A stretch of 64,000 nt of DNA from Salvelinus alpinus (Eukaryota; Chordata; Actinopteri; Salmoniformes; Salmonidae), in assembly GCF_045679555.1 (NCBI RefSeq), contig NC_092091.1, positions 75,970,730 to 76,034,729 on the forward strand, in the 5' to 3' direction. Made by a program: the position numbers and the translations under genes. A model generated the notes under the pieces. The model did no database searches. It saw only the letters and a program-made list of their open reading frames with translations, and had not been told where the DNA came from. Of the stretch, positions 40,580 through 52,600 are shown in pieces (the first letter of the stretch is position 1; every line of letters starts with the position of its first letter).

Positions 40580-43500
40580 CAAAACAAATTAGGTATATAC
40601 ACTACCAGTCAAACGTTTGGACACCCCTAATCAGTCCAGGGTTTTTCTTTATTTTTACTATTTTCGACATTGTAGAATAAAAGTGAAGACATCAAAACTA
40701 CGAAATAACACATGTGGAATCATTTAGCAACCAAATAAGTGTAAAACAAATCGAAATATATTTTATATTTCAGATTCTTCAGTAGCCACCTTTCTTATTG
40801 ATGACAGCTTTGCACACTCTTGACATTCTCTCAACCAGCTTCATGAGGTAGTTACCTGGAATGCATTTGTTAAAAGTTCATTTGTGGAATTTCTTTCCTT
40901 CTTAATGCGTTTAGCCAATCAGTTTTGTTGTGACAAGGTAGGGGTGGTATAAAGAAGATAGTATATTACCAAATAGGGTTAAGTCCATATTATGGCAAGA
41001 ACAGCTCAAATAAGCAAAGAGAAATGGCAGCCCATCATTACTTTAATACATGAAGGTCAGTCCGTTCATTAGAGTTAACTGCACCTCAGATTGGAGCCTA
41101 AATAAATGCTTCCTAAGTAAATGAGTTCAAGTAACAGATACATCCCAACATCACCTGTTCAGGGGATACTGTGTGAATCAGGTCTTCATGGTCGAATTGC
41201 TGCAAAGAAACCACAACTAAATGACAGCAATAATAAGAAGAGACTTGCTTGGGCCTAGAAATACGAGCAATTAACATTAGAACGTGGAAATCTGTCCTTT
41301 GGTCTGAAGAGTCCAACTTTGAGAGTTTTGGTTCCAACCGCCGTGTCTTTGTGAGACGCAGAGTAGGTGAACGGATGATCTCTACGTGTGTGGTTCCCAT
41401 CGTGACGCATGGAGGAGGACGTGTGATGGTGTGTTTGTGCTTTGTTGGTGACACGGTCAGTGATTTATTTAGAATTCAAGGCACACTTAACCAGCATGGC
41501 TACCACAGCATTCTGCAGCGATACGCTATCCCATCTGGTTTGTGCTTAGTGGGACGATCATTTATTTTATTTTTTAATGTATTTTTATTAAGGGCTGGAT
41601 CAGCTTAATATTCAGGACAGATTGTTGCGTCCATCAATGTAATTGTCTGCATCATTTCCAATCCCCCATATTTTTGGGGGGTAAATATATATATCCATAT
41701 ACATACATGCATGCATACATATACACATATATACATACACATACCTATATAGATATACATATTTTTTTAAGAATATACCTTTATTTTTCCCCATAAACCC
41801 TACCACCCTCCCCCCAATTGGAGTAAACTAATAAACACTTAGGCTTCTACCTTCAGTTTATAAATCTTATACACATTTTACAGACACAATACATTTTACA
41901 ATAGTTATATTTTGTTTGTTTTTAGTCCTTCCTCTATTTCTGATGTCCATCCAGTTTGATTTCTATTTGTAACTGTGCTATTTCACAAGATGTCTGAACC
42001 TATATACATTTTACAGACCCCGTATGTTTTACATTGGTTATCTTGTTATTAGTCCCACGCTTCAGCTCCATTCAACCCGTTCTATCTATCTCTCAACATC
42101 ATCCATTTTGGATTTCTATTTGCAATATATTTTTCATCTGTGCTGTGATGCTTCACACAAGTACTGAACCTTTCTATTCTCATAGCTTCTACAGATTGTA
42201 AATTAAAAATAAACATTTTAGCTAAAATAATTATTATATTATTGATTGGTTGACTATGGCTTTTCAAATCCCCCAGTATTGCTATCTGTAGCGTTAGTTC
42301 TAGGCAAATGTTGCAATTCTTCAGCCATTCCTGGACCTGTGACCAAAACAAGCTACGTATGGACAATACCAAAATAGAATTATCTAATGACTCTGCCTCC
42401 TCACAGCAGAATCTGCAGAGCCGGGAAGATTGTATCCCCCATATATATAACATTCTATTGGTTGCACGAATGTTGTATAGTAATTTAAATTGAAAAATTT
42501 GAAGTTTTGTGTCCGGCGTTGTTTAGTGTATCAATTCATAAACCATGTGCCATGGAATGGGTACATCGAAAATCTCTTCTGAACTATTTTGCAATTTATA
42601 TGGCACAGCTGTCAGTTTTTTGGTCCTTAAATGAAATTGGTATATGTTTTTATTTATCACACTTTTCTTTAACCATTTATGTTCTTTAATACAGGGCCGA
42701 CATACAAGTTCCTTACTTTTTTCCCCTTCTACTTGCCTCTTCCATTTTTGTGGTAATGCTGCAATTAATTGGTTGTAATTTTGGGTAGAGCAGACATTTC
42801 CATATGTCTGTGTTAGCTGCCATGTGTGACATAACTCCACGAGTCCTATTTATGATATCATTCAGTAAAATTATACCTTTTTTATCAATTAGTGTATTTG
42901 AGATTAAGCACAATATTTGTTGTATTATTTGTTCTGTCTTTTCAGGTGGATTAAACTGAAATTGCAACCAACTTTTTAAGGCTTGTTTAAAAAATAATGA
43001 TAATTTGGAGATTATTTCCAGTTCAAACAACCGAAAGTGAGCAGGTGTAATCTGAATAAAGGGAAAAAGGCCATTCTTGAACATAGGATTAGACATTCCT
43101 ACCGATTTACTAGAGAACCAGTTTGGATTTAAGTATAACTTTTGTATGACTGATGCCTTTAGTGAGAGGTCTTTAATATTTAATAATTTCTGCCCTCCGA
43201 ACTCATATTCGTTATATACATAATCCTTTAAAATTTTGTATTGTTTGCAATTCCAAATAAAATGTCATATTTTTTGTTCATAGAATTGAATAAGCAGGTC
43301 ACTAGGTGTAAGCAAAACCATAAACATATAGGTAAACTGTGATATGACTAAATAGTTAATCAGGATGATTTTTCCACAAATAGACAGGTATTTTCCTTTG
43401 CCCGGTAGCAAGATCTTATCTATTTTTGCTAACTTTCTATAAAAATGTATTGGAGTGAGATCATTTCTATCTTTTGGGATTTGTATACCGAGTATGTCTG

Positions 43501-43767
43501 CATCTCCGTGAGACCATTTAATTGGTAAACTACATGGTAATGTAAATTGTGAATTTTTTTTGTTATCCAATACGTTATCATAATTAGGTTTTTATCCAGA
43601 GAGGATAGCAAAAGTATCTAGATCCTCTATGAGGCCGTGGAGAGGGTCATGAGGCCATCAGCGTACAATGACACCTTCGTTTTTAAGCCACGGATTTCTG
43701 ATCCCTTAATATTATTGTTTGATCTAATTTTAACAGCTAGCATTTCTATGGCAATAATAAATAGATA

Positions 43768-44428
43768 CAGTGGGGCAAAAAAGTTTTTAGTCAGCCACCA
43801 ATTGTGCAAGTTCTCCCACTTAAAAAGATGAACGAGGCCTGTAATTTTCATCATAGGTACACTTCATCTATGACAGACAAAATTAGAAAAAAAAATCCAG
43901 AAAATCACATTGTAGGATTTTTAATGAATTTATTTGCAAATTATGGTGGAAAATAAGTATTTGGTCACCTACAAACAAGCAAGATTTCTGGCTCTCACAG
44001 ACCTGTAACTTCTTCTTTAAGAGGCTCCTCTGTCCTCCACTCGTTACCTGTATTAATGGCACCTGTTTGAACTTGTTATCAGTATAAAAGACACCTGTCC
44101 ACAACCTCAAACAGTCACACTCCAAACTCCACTATGGCCAAGACCAAAGAGCTGTCAAAGGACACCAGAAACAAAATTGTAGACCTGCACCAGGCTGGGA
44201 AGACTGCATCTGCAATAGGTAAGCAGCTTGGTTTGAAGAAATCAACTGTGGGAGCAATTATTAGGAAATGGAAGACATACAAGACCACTGATAATCTCCC
44301 TCGATCTGGGGCTCCACGCAAGATCTCACACCGTGGGGTCAAAATGATCACAAGAACGGTGAGCAAAAATCCCAGAACCACACAGGGGGACCTAGTGAAT
44401 GACCTGCAGAGAGCTGGAGGAGACTGAA
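43768..44428 (+). mobile_element. Tc1-like transposon, 5-prime part with intact DNA-binding region
   Basis: It starts cagtggggcaaaaaagtttt. A TATA-like gtataaaag at 44089 precedes an ATG at 44134 that opens 97 codons of transposase N-terminus: helix-turn-helix [20 protein letters not shown] and GRPR-like [10 protein letters not shown]. The frame ends at a TGA where an R1 copy begins; the DDE catalytic half is absent. Confidence 0.85.
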
Positions 44429-44439
44429 ACGAAAAGATA

Positions 44440-45483
44440 TTCTTAACTTCTCTAGGGTAGGTGGCAGCATTCGGAATTTTGGATGAAATGCATGCCCAAA
44501 TTAAACGGCCTGTTTCTTGGGCCCGGAAGATATGATATGCATATAACTGGTAGATTTGGATAGAAAACACTCTAAAGTTTCCAAAACTGTTAAGATAGTG
44601 TCTGTGAGTTTAACAGACCTGATTTGGCAGGCGAAAACCTGAGAGAAATCCATTCAGGAAGTAGTTTTATTTTTGGTTTGTAGTTTTCTATTCAATGCCA
44701 TTACAGTATCCCTTGACTTAGGACTCAACTTGCAGTTTCTATGCCTTCCACTAGATGTCAACAGTCTTTAGAATGTGTTTCAGTCTTGTATTCCGAAAAA
44801 TGAGGAAGTAAGAGCAGTCTGAATGAGTGGACCCTAAAGTTTCACGGAGCTTTTTCCTGCGCAAGACCGAGAGAGTGCGTTTCTTGTTTACATTTTATAT
44901 TGACAACGTTATTGTCCGGTTTAAATAGTATCGATTATTTAGGCTAACAACAACCTGAGGTTTGAATATAAACATCGTTTGACATGTTTCTATGAACTGT
45001 ACAGATACAATTAGGATTTTTTTGTCTTCCTGTTTTGACTGCATTTCAGCCTGTGGATTACTGAAGAAAACACGCAAACGAAACTGAGTTTTTTTGGGTA
45101 TAAAGAGACTTTATTGAACAATAGGAATATTTATTGAGTAAATGAATGTCTGCTGAGTGCAACCATATGAATATCATCAAAGGTAAGGGATTCATTTTAT
45201 CTCTATTTCTAAATTGTGTAACTGTTCTATCTGGCTGGCTACTGTTTGTAATGATTTGTCTTGTGGGCTATGTTCTCATAATCGTAATGTATGCTTTCGT
45301 CGTAAAGCATTTTTTAAATCTGACACCGTGGTTGGATTTACAAGAAGTTAATCTTTAAACCTATGTAAAATATGTTTTGTTTTGTTTTTTATAATGAGTA
45401 TTTCTGTATTTGAATTTGGCGCCCAGCAGTTTCACTGGCTGTTGAAGTGGTGGGACGCTACCGTCTCACGTGCCCAAGACAGG
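44440..45483 (+). mobile_element. R1 repeat, complete-looking, plus orientation
   Basis: Bounded by TTAA (attcttaacttc at about 44443 and caggttaacttc at about 45483). Starts cttctctagggtaggtggca and ends gggacgctaccgtctcacgt. No coding capacity is apparent. About 1.04 kb. Confidence 0.75.
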
Positions 45484-46069
45484 TTAACTTCTTTGGGATA
45501 TGTGGGACGCTAACGTCCCACTTGGCCAAAAGCCAGAAAAAATGCAGCGCGCCAAATTCAAATATATTACTATAAAAATCAATCTTTCATGAAATCACAC
45601 ATGAAAGACCCCAAGTTAAAGCTACACATGTTGTGAATCCAGCCAACATGTCTGATTTAAAAAATGATTTACGGCGAAAGCACACCAAACGATTATGTTA
45701 GGTCAGTACATAGCCACAGAAAAACACAGCCATTTACCCAGCCAAAGATAGGAGTCACAAAAAGCATAAAGAGATAATGTCACGCGGGACTAGGTTGCCG
45801 AAAGAACCAGACGCAGAGAGAGAGAGCCGCTTTGGAAAAAAATATTCCTTATATTTTTACTTAATCCAAAACTGAATAAGCCCGAACATCCAGGGCGCAG
45901 AGAGAACACTTGCCAAAACCCAAACATACACACACGTAACAAAAAACAATCCCGCACAAAACAAGGGCGGGTCAAACTCCTAATTATAGGGAAGCTCATT
46001 ACGAAACAAAAAACAGGTGCCACTAATAAGACAAAACAAACAGACAAACGAAAAAGGGATCGGTGGCGG

Positions 46070-48316
46070 CTAGTAGGACGGTGACGACGACCGCCGAGCA
46101 CCGCCCGAACAGGCAGGGGAGCCAACTTCGGCGGAAGTCGTGACAGTACCCCCCTCCTGACGCGCGGCTCCCGCAGCGCGCCGCCACCGGCCTCGAGGAC
46201 GACCCGGAGGGCGAGGTGCCGGGCGATCCGGGTGGAGGCGGTGGAAGTCTCTCAGTAAAGTAGGATCTAAAATCTCCCCCACCGGAACCCAGCATCTCTC
46301 CTCCGGACTGTACCCCTCCCAGTCCACGAGGTACTGTAGGCCCCTCACCCGGCGTCTCGAGTCCAGAATGGCACGTACTGTGTACGCCGGGGACCCCTCG
46401 ATCTCCAGAGGGGGTGGAGGGACCTCAGGCACCTCACCTTCTTGCAGGGGACCAGCCACCACCGGCCTGAGGAGAGACACATGAAACGAGGGGTTAATAC
46501 GGTAATACCTAGGGAGTTGTAACCTATAACACACCTCGTTTATTCTCCTCAGGACTTTAAACGGCCCCACACACTGCGGCCCCAGCTTCCGACAGGGCAG
46601 GCGGAGAGGCAGGTTTCGGGTCGAGAGCCAGACCCTGTCCCCCGGTGTGAACACGGGGGCCTCACTGCGGTACTGGTCAGCGCTCCTCTTCTGCCGTTGT
46701 CCTGCTAACTTTAGCGATTCCTGGACGGCTTTCCAGGTGTCCTTGGAGCGCTGTACCCATTCCTCTACCGCAGGAGCCTCGGTCTGACTCTGGTGCCATG
46801 GGGCCAGGACCGGCTGGTAACCTAACACACACTCAAACGGGGACATGTTCGTTGAGGAGTGGCGGAGGGAGTTCTGAGCGAGCTCAGCCCAAGGAACATA
46901 CCTCGCCCACTCACCAGGCCGGTCCCGGCAATATGACCGCAGAAACCTGCCCACATCCTGGTTTACGCGCTCCACCTGCCCATTACTCTCGGGGTGAAAA
47001 CCCGAGGTCAAGCTGACCGAGACCCCCAGTCTTTCCATAAACGCCCTCCAGACTCTGGACGTGAATTGGGGGCCCCGATCAGAAACGATATCCTCAGGCA
47101 CCCCATAGTGCCGGAAGACATGGGTAAACAAGGCCTCCGCAGTCTGCAGGGCCGTAGGGAGACCGGGCAACGGGATGAGACGGCAGGACTTGGAAAACCG
47201 ATCCACAACGACCAAAATCGTAGTACTTCCCTGGGACGGGGGAAGATCGGTAAGAAAGTCCACCGATAAGTGTGTCCACGGCCGTTGTGGAACGGGGAGG
47301 GGCTGTAACTTCCCTCTAGGCAAGTGCCGAGGAGCCTTGCTCTGAGCACACACCGAGCAGGAGGAGACATAAAATCTCACGTCCTTAGCCAACGTGGGCC
47401 ACCAGTATCTCCCTCTAAGACTCCGCACTGTCCTGTCGATGCCAGGATGACCCGAGGAGGGGAGAGTATGAGCCCAACGGATTAGTTTATCCCGGACCCC
47501 TCCCGGCACGTACTGAACCCCTGCTGGACAGTTAGGAGGGGTCTGCTCTAACCGTGAGGCTCTCTCTATCTCCGCGTCCACCTCCCATACCACCGGTGCC
47601 ACGAGACATGAAGTTGGAATGATGGGAGTTGGCTCAACGGACCGCTCCTCGGTATCATAGAGACGGGACAGCGCGTCGGCCTTGTTGTTTTGGGAGCCTG
47701 GTCGGTACGAGATGGTGAACTGAAACCGGGTGAAAAACATGGCCCATCTAGCCTGACGCGGATTTAGTCTCCTCGCTTCCCGGATGTACTCGAGATTACG
47801 ATGGTCAGTCCAGATGAGAAAAGGGTGTTTCGCCCCCTCAAGCCAATGTCTCCACACCTTCAAAGCCTTGACTACAGCTAACAACTCCCGGTCCCCCACA
47901 TCATAGTTTCGCTCCGCCGGACCGAGCTTCCTCGAAAAGAAGGCACAAGGGCGGAGCTTGGGTGGTTCGCCCGAGCGCTGGGACAGCACGGCCCCGACCC
48001 CCGCCTCGGACGCGTCCACCTCCACTATGAACGCTAAAGAGGGGTCCGGATGCGCCAACACGGGCGCATTGGTAAACAGCTCCTTCAGACGACTGAAAGC
48101 TCTGTCCGCCTCTGCTGACCAACGCAAGCGCACCGGTCCTCCCTTCAGCAGTGAGGTAATGGGAGCAGCCACCTGACCAAAACCCCGGATAAACCTCCGG
48201 TAGTAATTGGGTCGCCTTCTTTTTACTGAAGGCGATAGCCAAATCGGCATATTCAGAGGGAATGCGCACGGTGGAAACCTGGTCTGGACTCTCCACCGTA
48301 GTCGCACCAACGGCAA
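46070..48316 (-). CDS. Gypsy pol remainder: RNase H, integrase, chromodomain
   Basis: Recognisable sequence starts at about 48225 ([14 protein letters not shown], the end of RT). RNase H follows ([39 protein letters not shown]). Integrase has a His/Cys zinc region ([17 protein letters not shown]) and a DDE core ([30 protein letters not shown]). The C-terminus is a chromodomain ([19 protein letters not shown]), which in chromoviruses directs integration to marked chromatin. The frame is open to 46070, extending into the LTR. The residues before about 48225 are a frame shadow. RNase H and integrase look intact, but without RT the element needs help in trans. Confidence 0.9.
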   Translation of the reverse strand: MPLVRLRWRVQTRFPPCAFPLNMPIWLSPSVKRRRPNYYRRFIRGFGQVAAPITSLLKGGPVRLRWSAEADRAFSRLKELFTNAPVLAHPDPSLAFIVEVDASEAGVGAVLSQRSGEPPKLRPCAFFSRKLGPAERNYDVGDRELLAVVKALKVWRHWLEGAKHPFLIWTDHRNLEYIREARRLNPRQARWAMFFTRFQFTISYRPGSQNNKADALSRLYDTEERSVEPTPIIPTSCLVAPVVWEVDAEIERASRLEQTPPNCPAGVQYVPGGVRDKLIRWAHTLPSSGHPGIDRTVRSLRGRYWWPTLAKDVRFYVSSCSVCAQSKAPRHLPRGKLQPLPVPQRPWTHLSVDFLTDLPPSQGSTTILVVVDRFSKSCRLIPLPGLPTALQTAEALFTHVFRHYGVPEDIVSDRGPQFTSRVWRAFMERLGVSVSLTSGFHPESNGQVERVNQDVGRFLRSYCRDRPGEWARYVPWAELAQNSLRHSSTNMSPFECVLGYQPVLAPWHQSQTEAPAVEEWVQRSKDTWKAVQESLKLAGQRQKRSADQYRSEAPVFTPGDRVWLSTRNLPLRLPCRKLGPQCVGPFKVLRRINEVCYRLQLPRYYRINPSFHVSLLRPVVAGPLQEGEVPEVPPPPLEIEGSPAYTVRAILDSRRRVRGLQYLVDWEGYSPEERCWVPVGEILDPTLLRDFHRLHPDRPAPRPPGRPRGRWRRAAGAARQEGGTVTTSAEVGSPACSGGARRSSSPSY

Positions 48317-49658
48317 CTCCTAGACACCTGCCTGAACACTCCTCTGACCACCCCTTCAGAGCCCTCTGTTGCCAGGAAATCACCGGGTTGTGCTGAGCTA
48401 GCCAGGGAATTCCCAACACCACTGGAAACGCAGGTGAGTCGATAAGGAACAGACTAATCTGCTCCTTATGACTACCCTGCGTTACCATGTCCAGTGGTAC
48501 CGTGGCCTCCCTGACCATTCCTGACCCTAATGGTCGGCTATCTAAGGAGTGCACGGGGAAAGGTAGCTCTAACGACACAAGGGGAATCCCTAGCCTTAAT
48601 GCGAGCCCCCGATCAATGAAATTCCCAGCTGCGCCTGAATCGACTAGCGCCTTATGCTGTAGAGAGGGAGAAAACCCGGGGAAATAGGTTAACACAAACA
48701 TATGACTAACAGGAAGCTCTGGGTAAGTCTGGTGCTGACTCACCTGGGGTGATCGAGTAGTGTTCCGCCTGCCCTCCCGACTCCCAGAAGAGTTCCTCCA
48801 GCACCGGTCGGCCGTGTGCCCTCGCCGACCACAACTGGTGCAGGAGGACACTCCTCCTCCGGTCCCCCTTGACGCTGCCCCCCCTAACTCCATAGGGATA
48901 GGAGCAGGAGGGCTGGGAGGTGGAAACGACAGGACCTGTTCCGAACGTCCGCGGGCAGCCAGCAGGTTGTCGAGACGGATGGCCATGTCAATAAGTTCGT
49001 CCAGCGTGAGTGTGGTGTCCCGACACGCTAGCTCCCTGCGGACGTCCTCCCTAAGGCTACATCGGAAATGGTCTATTAAGGCCCTGTCGTTCCACCCTGC
49101 TCCTGCAGCCAAGGTCCTGAACTCCAGGGCAAAGTCCTGTACGCTCCTCGTCTCCTGACGCAGGTGGAACAGCCGTTCACCCGCCGCACGACCCTCTGGT
49201 GGGTGGTCAAACACAGCTCGGAATCGGCGGGTGAACTCAGGGTAATGATCCCTCGCCGAGTCTGGGCCATTCCACACTGCGTTGGCCCATTCAAGAGCTC
49301 GTCCAGTCAAACAGGAGACGAGGGCGCTCACGCTCTCCTCTCCGGAGGGAGTAGGACGAACGGTCGCCAGGTAAAGCTCCAGCTGGAGAAGAAACCCCTG
49401 ACACCCGGCCGCCGTTCCATCATACTCCCGTGGGAGCGCCAGCCGAAGAGCCCCGGAGCCGGATGCTGAAACAGGAACAGGAGGTGTTGGAGGAGGGGGT
49501 GCTGGAGATGAGGTGGGAAGGCCACTCCTCTCCCATCGATCCATCCTCTCCATCATTTGGTCCATAGCCGACCCAATTCTGTGGAGAACACTGGTGTGAT
49601 GGAGGACCCTTTCCTCCATCGATGGGAGAGGAGACGCGGCTGCTCCTGCTGGTTCCAT
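47901..49658 (-). CDS. Gypsy gag-protease, 3-prime end out of frame
   Basis: The ATG lies only 19 bases after the 5-prime LTR. A retrotransposon gag domain is followed by a CCHC zinc knuckle ([14 protein letters not shown]) and aspartic protease [13 protein letters not shown]. The frame then reaches the normal start of RT ([12 protein letters not shown]). At about 48220 it joins sequence from the far end of RT in another reading frame, so the last roughly 105 residues are frameshifted nonsense. Gag packages the RNA and protease matures it. Confidence 0.88.
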   Translation of the reverse strand: MEPAGAAASPLPSMEERVLHHTSVLHRIGSAMDQMMERMDRWERSGLPTSSPAPPPPTPPVPVSASGSGALRLALPREYDGTAAGCQGFLLQLELYLATVRPTPSGEESVSALVSCLTGRALEWANAVWNGPDSARDHYPEFTRRFRAVFDHPPEGRAAGERLFHLRQETRSVQDFALEFRTLAAGAGWNDRALIDHFRCSLREDVRRELACRDTTLTLDELIDMAIRLDNLLAARGRSEQVLSFPPPSPPAPIPMELGGAASRGTGGGVSSCTSCGRRGHTADRCWRNSSGSREGRRNTTRSPQVSQHQTYPELPVSHMFVLTYFPGFSPSLQHKALVDSGAAGNFIDRGLALRLGIPLVSLELPFPVHSLDSRPLGSGMVREATVPLDMVTQGSHKEQISLFLIDSPAFPVVLGIPWLAQHNPVISWQQRALKGWSEECSGRCLGVAVGATTVESPDQVSTVRIPSEYADLAIAFSKKKATQLLPEVYPGFWSGGCSHYLTAEGRTGALALVSRGGQSFQSSEGAVYQCARVGASGPLFSVHSGGGRVRGGGRGRAVPALGRTTQAPPLCLLFEEARSGGAKL

Positions 49659-52600
49659 TTTAACTGGTGCGGGATTCTGTCACGCGGGACTAGGTTGGCG
49701 AAAGAACCAGACGCAGAGAGAGAGAGCCGCTTTGGAAAAAAATATTCCTTATATTTTTACTTAATCCAAAACTGAATAAGCCCGAACATCCAGGGCGCAG
49801 AGAGAACACTTGCCAAAACCCAAACATACACACACGTAACAAAAAACAATCCCGCACAAAACAAGGGCGGGTCAAACTCCTAATTATAGGGAAGCTCATT
49901 ACGAAACAAAAAACAGGTGCCACTAATAAGACAAAAAAAACAGACAAACGAAAAAGGGATCGGTGGCGGCTAGTAGGACGGTGACGACGACCGCCGAGCA
50001 CCGCCCGAACAGGCAGGGGAGCCAACTTCGGCGGAAGTCGTGACAGATAAAATGAATCACTAACCTTTGATGATCTTCATCAGATGACTCTCATAGGACA
50101 TCATGTTACACAATACATGTATGTTTTGTTCGATAATGTGCATATTTATGTCCAACAATCTTAGTTTACATTGGTGCCATGTTCAGAAATGCCTCCAAAA
50201 TATCCGGAGAAATTGCAGAGAGCCAGTTCCACAATAAATCGTTGTTTTGTTCGATAATGTCCATTACTTATGTCTAAGTAGCTACTTTTGCTAGCATGTT
50301 TAGTACACATGTCCAAACGCTCGCGCAGATCCAGGCGAACGTCGGACGAAAACTTCAAAAAGTTATATTACAGGTCGAATAAACTTGTCAAACTAAGTCG
50401 AGTATCAATCTTCAGGATGTTGTTATCATAAATATTAAATAACGTTCCAACCGGAGAATTCCTTTGTGTCTACAGAAGTAATGGAACGCAAGGCGAAATA
50501 ATTTGGAATGCGCATGACCAAGAACTGGCACTCTGCCAGACCACTGACTGAAACACCTCCCATCCGGCCCCAAATCACAATAGAGGCTTCATTCAACGTT
50601 CTACAGACTGTTGACATCTAGTGGAAGGCGTAGGAAGTGCAAACAGATCCATATCTTACTGGGATTTGAATAGGCAATGAGTTGAAAATCGACAGCCTCA
50701 GAATTCTCACTTCCTGTTTGGATGTTTTCTCAGGTTTTTGCCTGCCATGTGAATTCTGTTATACTCACAGACATCATTCAAACAGTTTTAGAAACTTCAG
50801 AGTGTTTTATATCCAATAGTAATAATAATATACATATATTTGATTCTGGGACAGAGTAGGAGGCAGTTCACACTGGGCACGCTATTCATCCAAAAGTGAA
50901 AATGCTGCCCCCTATCACAAAGAAGTTTTAAAGTACTTTACTTCCTCTTTCAAAATATCATTTGGTGAATAATGCGTGACTCCATCATTTGTAACAAGTT
51001 TTAATACATTTTTGGTAGCATTTCTATATTGAAGATTGAAAAAGAATTTGGTGCATTTTTACCCATATTCCATCCAGTTCACTTAATTTTTATAATATGT
51101 TACACTGGATCTTTCTTGAATAAGTTCCTCCATTTCTTTTAGTTTTTCCTCTAACTTATTCTGTGCCTCTTTGGTACAGTTTTTATTGCTATCTAACTGT
51201 ACTGTTAGTCCGTCAATTTCCTCTGTTAATGTGGACTCTTTTGATCAAAATTGCTTTTGTTTTATAGATGAGTACTGAATTGCATGGCCTCTAAAGGCAC
51301 ACTTAAAAGTGTCCCATACAATAAGGGGATCTGCTGTACCTATGTTATGTCTAAAAAAGTCAGTTATAAATTCTTCTGTCCTAGTTTTTATCATCAATTT
51401 ATCATCTAGTAATATATATGCTAATTATGTGATGATCCGACCGCATTCTGTCCCCTATCAACACTTTCATAACTTTTGGTGCCAGAGAGAATGGTACAAG
51501 AAAGTAGTCAAGATGACTAGCTTGATTAAGCATCCGCCATGTATATCTCACTAGGTCAGGGTATTTAAGTCTCCATATATCCACTAATTCCAATTTATCC
51601 ATGACATTCATGATTTCCTTAAGTGCCTGAGGGTGATAGTTTGTAGTGTGATTTCCTTTCCGGTCCATAGAAGTATTTAAAACCGGATTAAAATCTCCCA
51701 CCATAATAATAGACTCTAGTGTTGCTTGTAGAGTTGATCAATTCTTATATTATATTTTTTTGCTCGGCCATTACAATTGTAACTGGCTATATTTATTTCA
51801 CCATAATGAGACTCAACTTTCAAGTCTATTTATAAAAATATATGTTTGTAAACGTACCATTAAAAAGTAACATGATGATTTAGTGTCTATAAAGCTGTAC
51901 CATGATATTTGCATTGCTACTAAGTAAACCTCCAATTGGTCCCCACTATTCCACCCGCTAAAAGCCCTCCTCATCCTGACTTGGGTTGTCATCCCAATGC
52001 CCGGCAGACCACCCCCCCCCCCCCCCCCCCCCCGCAAAATGCATTTCCATCGCCCTCACCTCGATTATTAAATATAGCCATCAAAATATATATACGTATA
52101 TATATATTTTAAGAATCCTGTTTCTTATTTTCCATAATTAGCTTTTAATATTTGTAGTAATGTAGGCAATTTATGAAAATGATTTTACCTCTCACCAGTC
52201 TTGCAATTACCAAAATTACATTATTACAAGCAATTATTATATTAGCGAACAATTGTTGTGAATCATCCTCTATTGTCCCTAACATCTTTTACTCCTTCAC
52301 AACAGTTGTGGGATACGCACATACACCCACACAATCATACACACTCAACCCTTTCCCCCACACAACCATAGGCTCACATTCTCAACAGTTGCACCATCCC
52401 AGAGCCCCTCAAGAAAGGTATTGATTTACAAATGCATATACAGTTGCAGCTGTATGAGAAGACCTGCAAGACCAAAAATGGGCAGAAATTGGGATTTCAT
52501 TAACCATTGTCACATCCTAGATGATGGAGGTCAAATGTACACATTTTCCCTGAAACACCCACAATACGGTCCCCCGTATTGACCATATTCCCAAGCATCT

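Larger units (their letters stand above)
45778..50045 (-). mobile_element. Young Ty3/gypsy chromovirus-type retrotransposon, minus strand, RT deleted
   Basis: Two 368-bp LTRs (45778-46145 and 49678-50045) begin TGTCACG and end GTGACA and differ at only two positions that I can find. GATAA flanks both ends (45773-45777, 50046-50050). A polypurine tract (caggaggggggtac in minus sense) precedes the 3-prime LTR. Total 4268 bp, shorter than usual because most of the reverse transcriptase is missing. Confidence 0.95.
45484..50934 (-). mobile_element. R1 repeat, minus orientation, split by the gypsy element
   Basis: The right-hand part in minus sense is 50934-50051, with cttctttgtgatagggggca and family blocks. 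The remainder is 45777-45484, ending gggacgttagcgtcccacat. The split coincides with the 5-bp target duplication gataa of the gypsy element. It shares its left TTAA with the plus-oriented R1. Confidence 0.8.

Noticed and set aside
45790..46125. 111-residue minus-strand frame (also at 49690-50025)
   Set aside because: Same LTR sequence in both places; read-through of LTR, not a gene.
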